A stretch of 33,732 nucleotides of DNA from a virus, in the IMG/VR virus record IMGVR_UViG_3300039106_000586, positions 1-33,732 of that record; one strand, 5' to 3'. The notes under the pieces were generated by a model. It was not told the DNA's origin and ran no database searches. It worked only from the letters and a program-made list of their open reading frames with translations. This document shows positions 20,701 through 26,700 of this stretch, piece after piece. The position numbers were made by a program, and so were the translations under genes. Within the stretch, counting starts at the first letter, position 1. Each line of letters begins with the position of its first letter.

Positions 20701-23700
20701 ATAATAGAAGGTTTCAGTAACTTTGGACAAGCAGTAGACTTATGCAACTATAATTGCAGTTTGTATGCTGGGGCACCTCAAAGCAGTTTGCAAATAGTAA
20801 AAGGTGGCGTGGTTGAGCGTAGTGTAAATCAAAGTCGTGCATACGGCATCATCACTGCCACAGTGGCCAATCCATCATTGACACCTAATACTACACTGAG
20901 AGTAAACAATATTGATTGTTCAGTAACTAACTCAAATACGTTGGTAACAAGTGTAACAGAGTTGGCCGCCAACATCAATGCCACAGTGGCCAATGTCAAT
21001 GCCACAGTCAGTACTACAGGGTATCTAACTTTGGCTGTTAAAAACTCAGCCGCTGCCCCAGTGGGAGACAAACTACAAGTGGCACCGGGATCAGTAGGCA
21101 CAGTGTTTGACGTTTTGGGATTTGAAACATTTGTATACACCCAAACCATTCAAAGTCCTTATCCTACAGGATATGCTAGTTTTGGCAGCAGTATCAGTAT
21201 TGATGATTCAGCTGTGAATCTTGTGGTGGGTGCACCACGTGGTACTTTGTACATACTCACAGACTTTGACAACTTTACCACAGTGTGGGACGCAGGCGCC
21301 ACTGATTTCTTTGACTTGATTCTACAAAGTGGTGCAGTGTATGTTTATAATTTGTTACCAAGTTCTAATTCCAGTGTTACCAACCCTGACAAATTTGTGT
21401 TTGGTCAACAAATCAACAACGCTGATGTAAACAGTTATGACCAGTATGGAACAGCAGTAAGTTATGTAGACGGGGTGCTGTTGACAGGTGCGCCTGGCAA
21501 CGAACGAGACGACAGCACCTTGACTGGAAATTATGGCCGGGTGTTTGTAAGTCAAAATCCTAGTCGTGCGCTGTCTTGGACAGTGTCGCGTATTCAACCG
21601 CCCACAGTTGATATTAGATTGTTAAACAGTGCATACATCTATGACAGAATCAGTTCGGCCACAACACAATATTTTGATTTCTTTAATCCGTTGCAGGGCA
21701 AAATACTAGGTGCAGCCAGACAAAATATTGATTACATTGGCGCAATAAATCCCGCTGGCTACAACGTTGGTCCTGTGGGCATTCGTGGACAGACTTGGGG
21801 CAGCGACCACCTGGGAGAAGTTTGGTGGGACACTAGCACAGTTAGATTCATTGATCCCAGCCAAGACAACATAGTGTACGCAAGCCGACGTTGGGGACAA
21901 ATTTTTCCAGGCAGTTCAGTAGATGTATATCAATGGATTGTCAGCACAACCCCACCAGCCACCTACGCTGGCCCAGGCACACCATTAAACACCACTAGTT
22001 ATGTGATCAACACTGTGTTGAATCAAACTGGAACATTTGATACTGAATATTTTTTCTGGGTTAAAGGACTAACCACAACTGCTACTCAACAAGGTAAAAC
22101 TCTGCCAGTAAGCACAGTGGCCAATTATATTGCAGATCCTAGAGCCAGCGGTATTGCTTATATTGCACCCATTAACTCCAGTACTATTGCATTGTACAAC
22201 GCACAAGATTATATTGTGGCTGAAGATTCAATTATCAGTATTGAGTTTGATCGCGAATACACCGATGACAATGTGCATGTTGAATATGAACTTGTGGCCC
22301 AAAACAATGCCGACGGGTGGATCAGCAACAATTTATATCGCAAATTACAAGACAGTTTCTGTGGTGTTGACACTGCTGGAAATCTAGTACCTGATGTTAA
22401 TCTAGGCCCGGCTGAACGTTATGGCGTGCAGTTTAGACCTCGCCAAAGCATGTTTGTGGATAGATTTGCTGCTCTTAAAAATTATTTGACTCATGCCAAT
22501 TCAGTGCTGTCCCGCTATCCCATCAGCGAAAGTCGTTCATTTGTGCTGTTGAACAGCCGAGATCCTGAACCCAGTGCTATTAGTGGACAGTGGGATAAAC
22601 GTGTGGCCAATCAGGAAATATTAGGATTCCAAGATATCTATACAGTGCCAGTTGGTTATCGATATCTTGTTGTGTCAGACAGCAACAATAGAGGCCTTTG
22701 GACCATTTATACTGTGGTTCAATCTGGCGCTGTGCGCTCACTGGTGTTGACAAAAGTACAAAATTACAATACACCCAGTTACTGGAGTTATATCAACTGG
22801 GTGCGCCCTGGATACATAGCCAGCAAAAAAGTTTTGATGACTGTACCAAATTATGCAGGATTGGGTGCGCTGGATGTACCTATTGGTACCAGCGTTGAAG
22901 TCATGGCCAATGCTCAAGGCAAGTATGAAATTTATTTGTTTACTGATTTGGGTTGGGAAAGAGTGGTATTACAAGATGGTACTATAGAATTTTCTGCTGA
23001 ACTTTGGGATTATCAATTAGGAAGATTTGGATTTGATGTTGAAGTATTTGACGCACAATACTTTGATCAAGAACCTGTAATTGAAACACGTAAAATTATA
23101 CAAGCCATTAACGAAGAGTTATTTGTAAATGACTTGTTGATTGAACGCAATCGTTCATTGACCTTGATGTTTGACTTTGTGCTGAGTGAATTCAGTGCGC
23201 CTGGCTGGTTGATAAAAACAAGTTTGGTAGATGTTACTCACAGAATTAGAAGTTTGTTACCTTACCAAAACTACAGCAGGGACAATCAAGAGTTTGTATT
23301 AGATTACATCCAAGAAGTAAAGCCATATCATGTACAAGTAAGAGAATTTAATTTGATCTACAATGGATTTGATCAATGGTTTGGCGATATGACTGATTTT
23401 GATTTGCCAGCATTCTTTAACACCAATTTAGATGTGCCGCAATACACTAGTCCAATTTTGTTGCCGTACGATCACGGCACTGCCGCCAACAGCGAATCAA
23501 ACACCAAGAGTGATTTCCCTTCCAACAGCACAGTATGGAGTACTTGGCCGTATAATCAGTGGTACAGTACATATTTGTTGAGTCTTGATTCAGTTTACGT
23601 GATAGAAACTGGGTCAGGATATACCGAACCTCCTTTGGTAATATTCCAAGGTGATGCTTTGGTACCTGCTGAAGCCACAGCAGTGTTAAACAGTTTAGGG

Positions 23701-26700
23701 CAAGTTGTAGCAGTAAACGTAATTGACCCTGGTCAAGGATATAGATCTACACCTACTATTGTGTTTGATGGTGGCAATGGGTCGGGCGCAGTGGCATATC
23801 CAAGAATGACCAATGCTACCACAAGATCGTTCCGCACTGTGATTAGATACGATCGTTTTCAATATCAAACTTCTGTGCAAACTTGGAGTCCAAACGGAAC
23901 ATATGAAAACGGCACCTTGGTTAGATACGATGCTCGTGTATGGTCTGCTGCCAGCGCAGATGGTAGTAGTGCAGTGGTCGGACCGAATTTTGATATAGAA
24001 AATTGGACCTTGGTCAATGCAGCTAATTATACCTATCCTGGTGCAACACAACCCACAGGGTTAACTGGGGTTGATCGCACCATGGGCTTGTACGTACCAG
24101 GAGTAAACGAATACGGACTTGAATTACCGCTGTTGGTTGACGGAATAGATTATCCAGGAGTCCAAGTCTGGGGCAAATATTTTGCAGGATCAGAAAGTAC
24201 ATTGACACTGGATGCTGAGTATCAAAGCAGTTTTGCAGACATATATTTGGGCACTAGATTTACAGACATCAATGTTGATGGCGGAGAGTTTATTGGACTA
24301 TATGAAGGTCATGCACCTGAAGAGTTGGTCAATGGCAGTGAATACGACACGTTAGATTTGCGTGTTTACACTCGTCCAGGATCTGACTGGCAAAATAATG
24401 GACATAGTTTCCAGATTGGAACAATCAATTATGTTTATGATCCGGCAGCAACAGCTATTTACAGCTGGGCTGGTGCGGTACAGCGACCAGCTCAAATTAT
24501 AGTAAACAACCTAACCACTGGTATTCAGCTCACAAAAGATATTGATTACTTGGTTAATTGGGTAGGGCAAACAGTAGAAATTTTAAGCGGCATTGTCAGC
24601 GGTGAAATTATAAACATTGAGGTTTATGAAATCGGTGGCGGCAATCAGCTGTATAGAGCCATTTATCCTGGACAAGATGTTGCTAATTTTGCCAACTCAG
24701 TAATTGTGCCAGTAAATTACAAAGAAATTCTTGACATAGCAACGTTTATTAATGGCGCACCTGTGACATCTCCTGTTGCTGAACCTTGGTCTGAGTCACA
24801 ATCTTGGAATCTCAACGACACCTATGTATCCCTAGATGTAGTGTTAAATGACACTGCATTGACATGTACTGAAACTAATTCAACTTACAACACCATAACT
24901 TGTAACAACACCAGTGCGTTAACTGCAGGGCAACCTATTGTATTTTCTGGTACAACCTTTGGAGGTATATCAGCTGGTGTCACATATTATGTGCTAGAGA
25001 TTCCCAACAGTTTGCAGTTTTTCATCACTGATCAAGCAGGTTCTACAACACCATACTCATTGACAAATGCCACTGGTAGTATGACCGCACAACCAAAAGG
25101 AACTTATTATCGTGCCATACAAGATGTGCCTGCAGGCATATCATTGACCAATGCAAATTATTGGTTGCCTTTTATTCCATCTTTGTACAGTCGTGCAACT
25201 TTTGGCAATACAATCACTTCAAATGACGAAATATCATTGGTAGTATTGGGATCAACCACATCAAGTCCAGTTACTAACACTGCGGTTGGAACCAATGCAA
25301 TAACTATACAAGGCAGCACCAGTGGATTAACATTGGGACAAGAAGTAACATTCTTTGGAACATCATTGGGTGGCATTCCTGTTAATCAAACTTTGTATGT
25401 GTTAAACATAATTAACGGCACTAGTTTTACAGTAGAAATAACACAAGGCAGTGGCACTCCTGTCAACTTGTTGACTGATCAATCTACATGGGTTGGAGAA
25501 CTCACAGTAAAATTTGCGCCTAGCGAAATATATAGTTGGAGCACTCCAGTTATTGAAACCATGGTGGCTGACACTGAATTGGTTGTTTCAAAGATAATAC
25601 CAGTCAGCGCCACTTTAGAAGGCACAAACCCAGCCAATCTAGTGGTCACACAAAATGGATTGCGCCTGCGGCCGCCAGAAGGCATTGAATGGGCTGGTGA
25701 TGGCAATTCTGTAAGTTTTGGATTACCGCAACGTGGTGGGTACCCACAAAGTATTATCAATGCCCCTACTGATATCAATGTATGGGTAGACGGTATTTTA
25801 AAAACACAAAGCTATGGAGCAATCATTGGTGATTATAGTGTAACAAATTGGACTGGCAGCAACGTTCCTGGTCGACAAGTAGTTTTTAACACACCGCCAG
25901 CAGCTGGTGCTAATATTTTGATATCTGTAACTACACAGGCCGATTATATGGTGCTTGTTGACTCAATTGAAATTGCTTCAACAATCAACTTTGGTGATGT
26001 GTTTACAGTGACAACTTGGAATGATACACAACAACAAAACTTGTTGACATTGGTGTTCCAAGGACCAATCGCTACCGGCCTGGTAGTAAATGAACCATAT
26101 GACAGTACAAACTATGATACCGGTACTGTGGACTTTGATCCTGGCACATACGATTACACTCTAGGAACACAAACATTTATTAATGATTTTAATCTTCAAA
26201 GAGTTGGTATTAGTGCTGATAGACTATGGGTCACTTTGGATGGTTACAGACTGTTTGCTGGATCAGATTATACCGTGCAAGGACAGTATCTCATATTAGC
26301 GTCCGGCGCTATAGGAGCAGCTCAAGTCATGGCCATAACTGAAGTGGCAGAGAGTGTGGTGCCAGAAGCTATGGCATTTAGAATTTTCCAAGACATGCGC
26401 GGAGTTCAAGCAACTTATAGAATCACTGATACTACCACAACAGAGCTTGCTGCATCATTGTCAGCCACAGCTGATATAATTTATGTGAATGATGCAACCA
26501 AACTCACAGCACCCGATTTGCCAAATGGCGTGTTTGGAGTCATCACCATAAATGGTGAACGTATAATGTACCGCAATAGAGATACTGCACTCAGTACATT
26601 GTCAGGACTACAACGTGGCACCGCTGGCACTGGTGCAGCAGCACATCCAATAAGTAGCAGTGTGTATGATCTAGGTCGAGGCAACTTGCTGGACGAAGAG

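Noticed and set aside
18889-21621. Transfer of an integrin gene from a eukaryote as the source of the propeller
   Set aside because: FG-GAP-type repeats are widespread in bacteria and phages, and codon usage looks like the neighbouring modules; nothing points to a eukaryotic donor.
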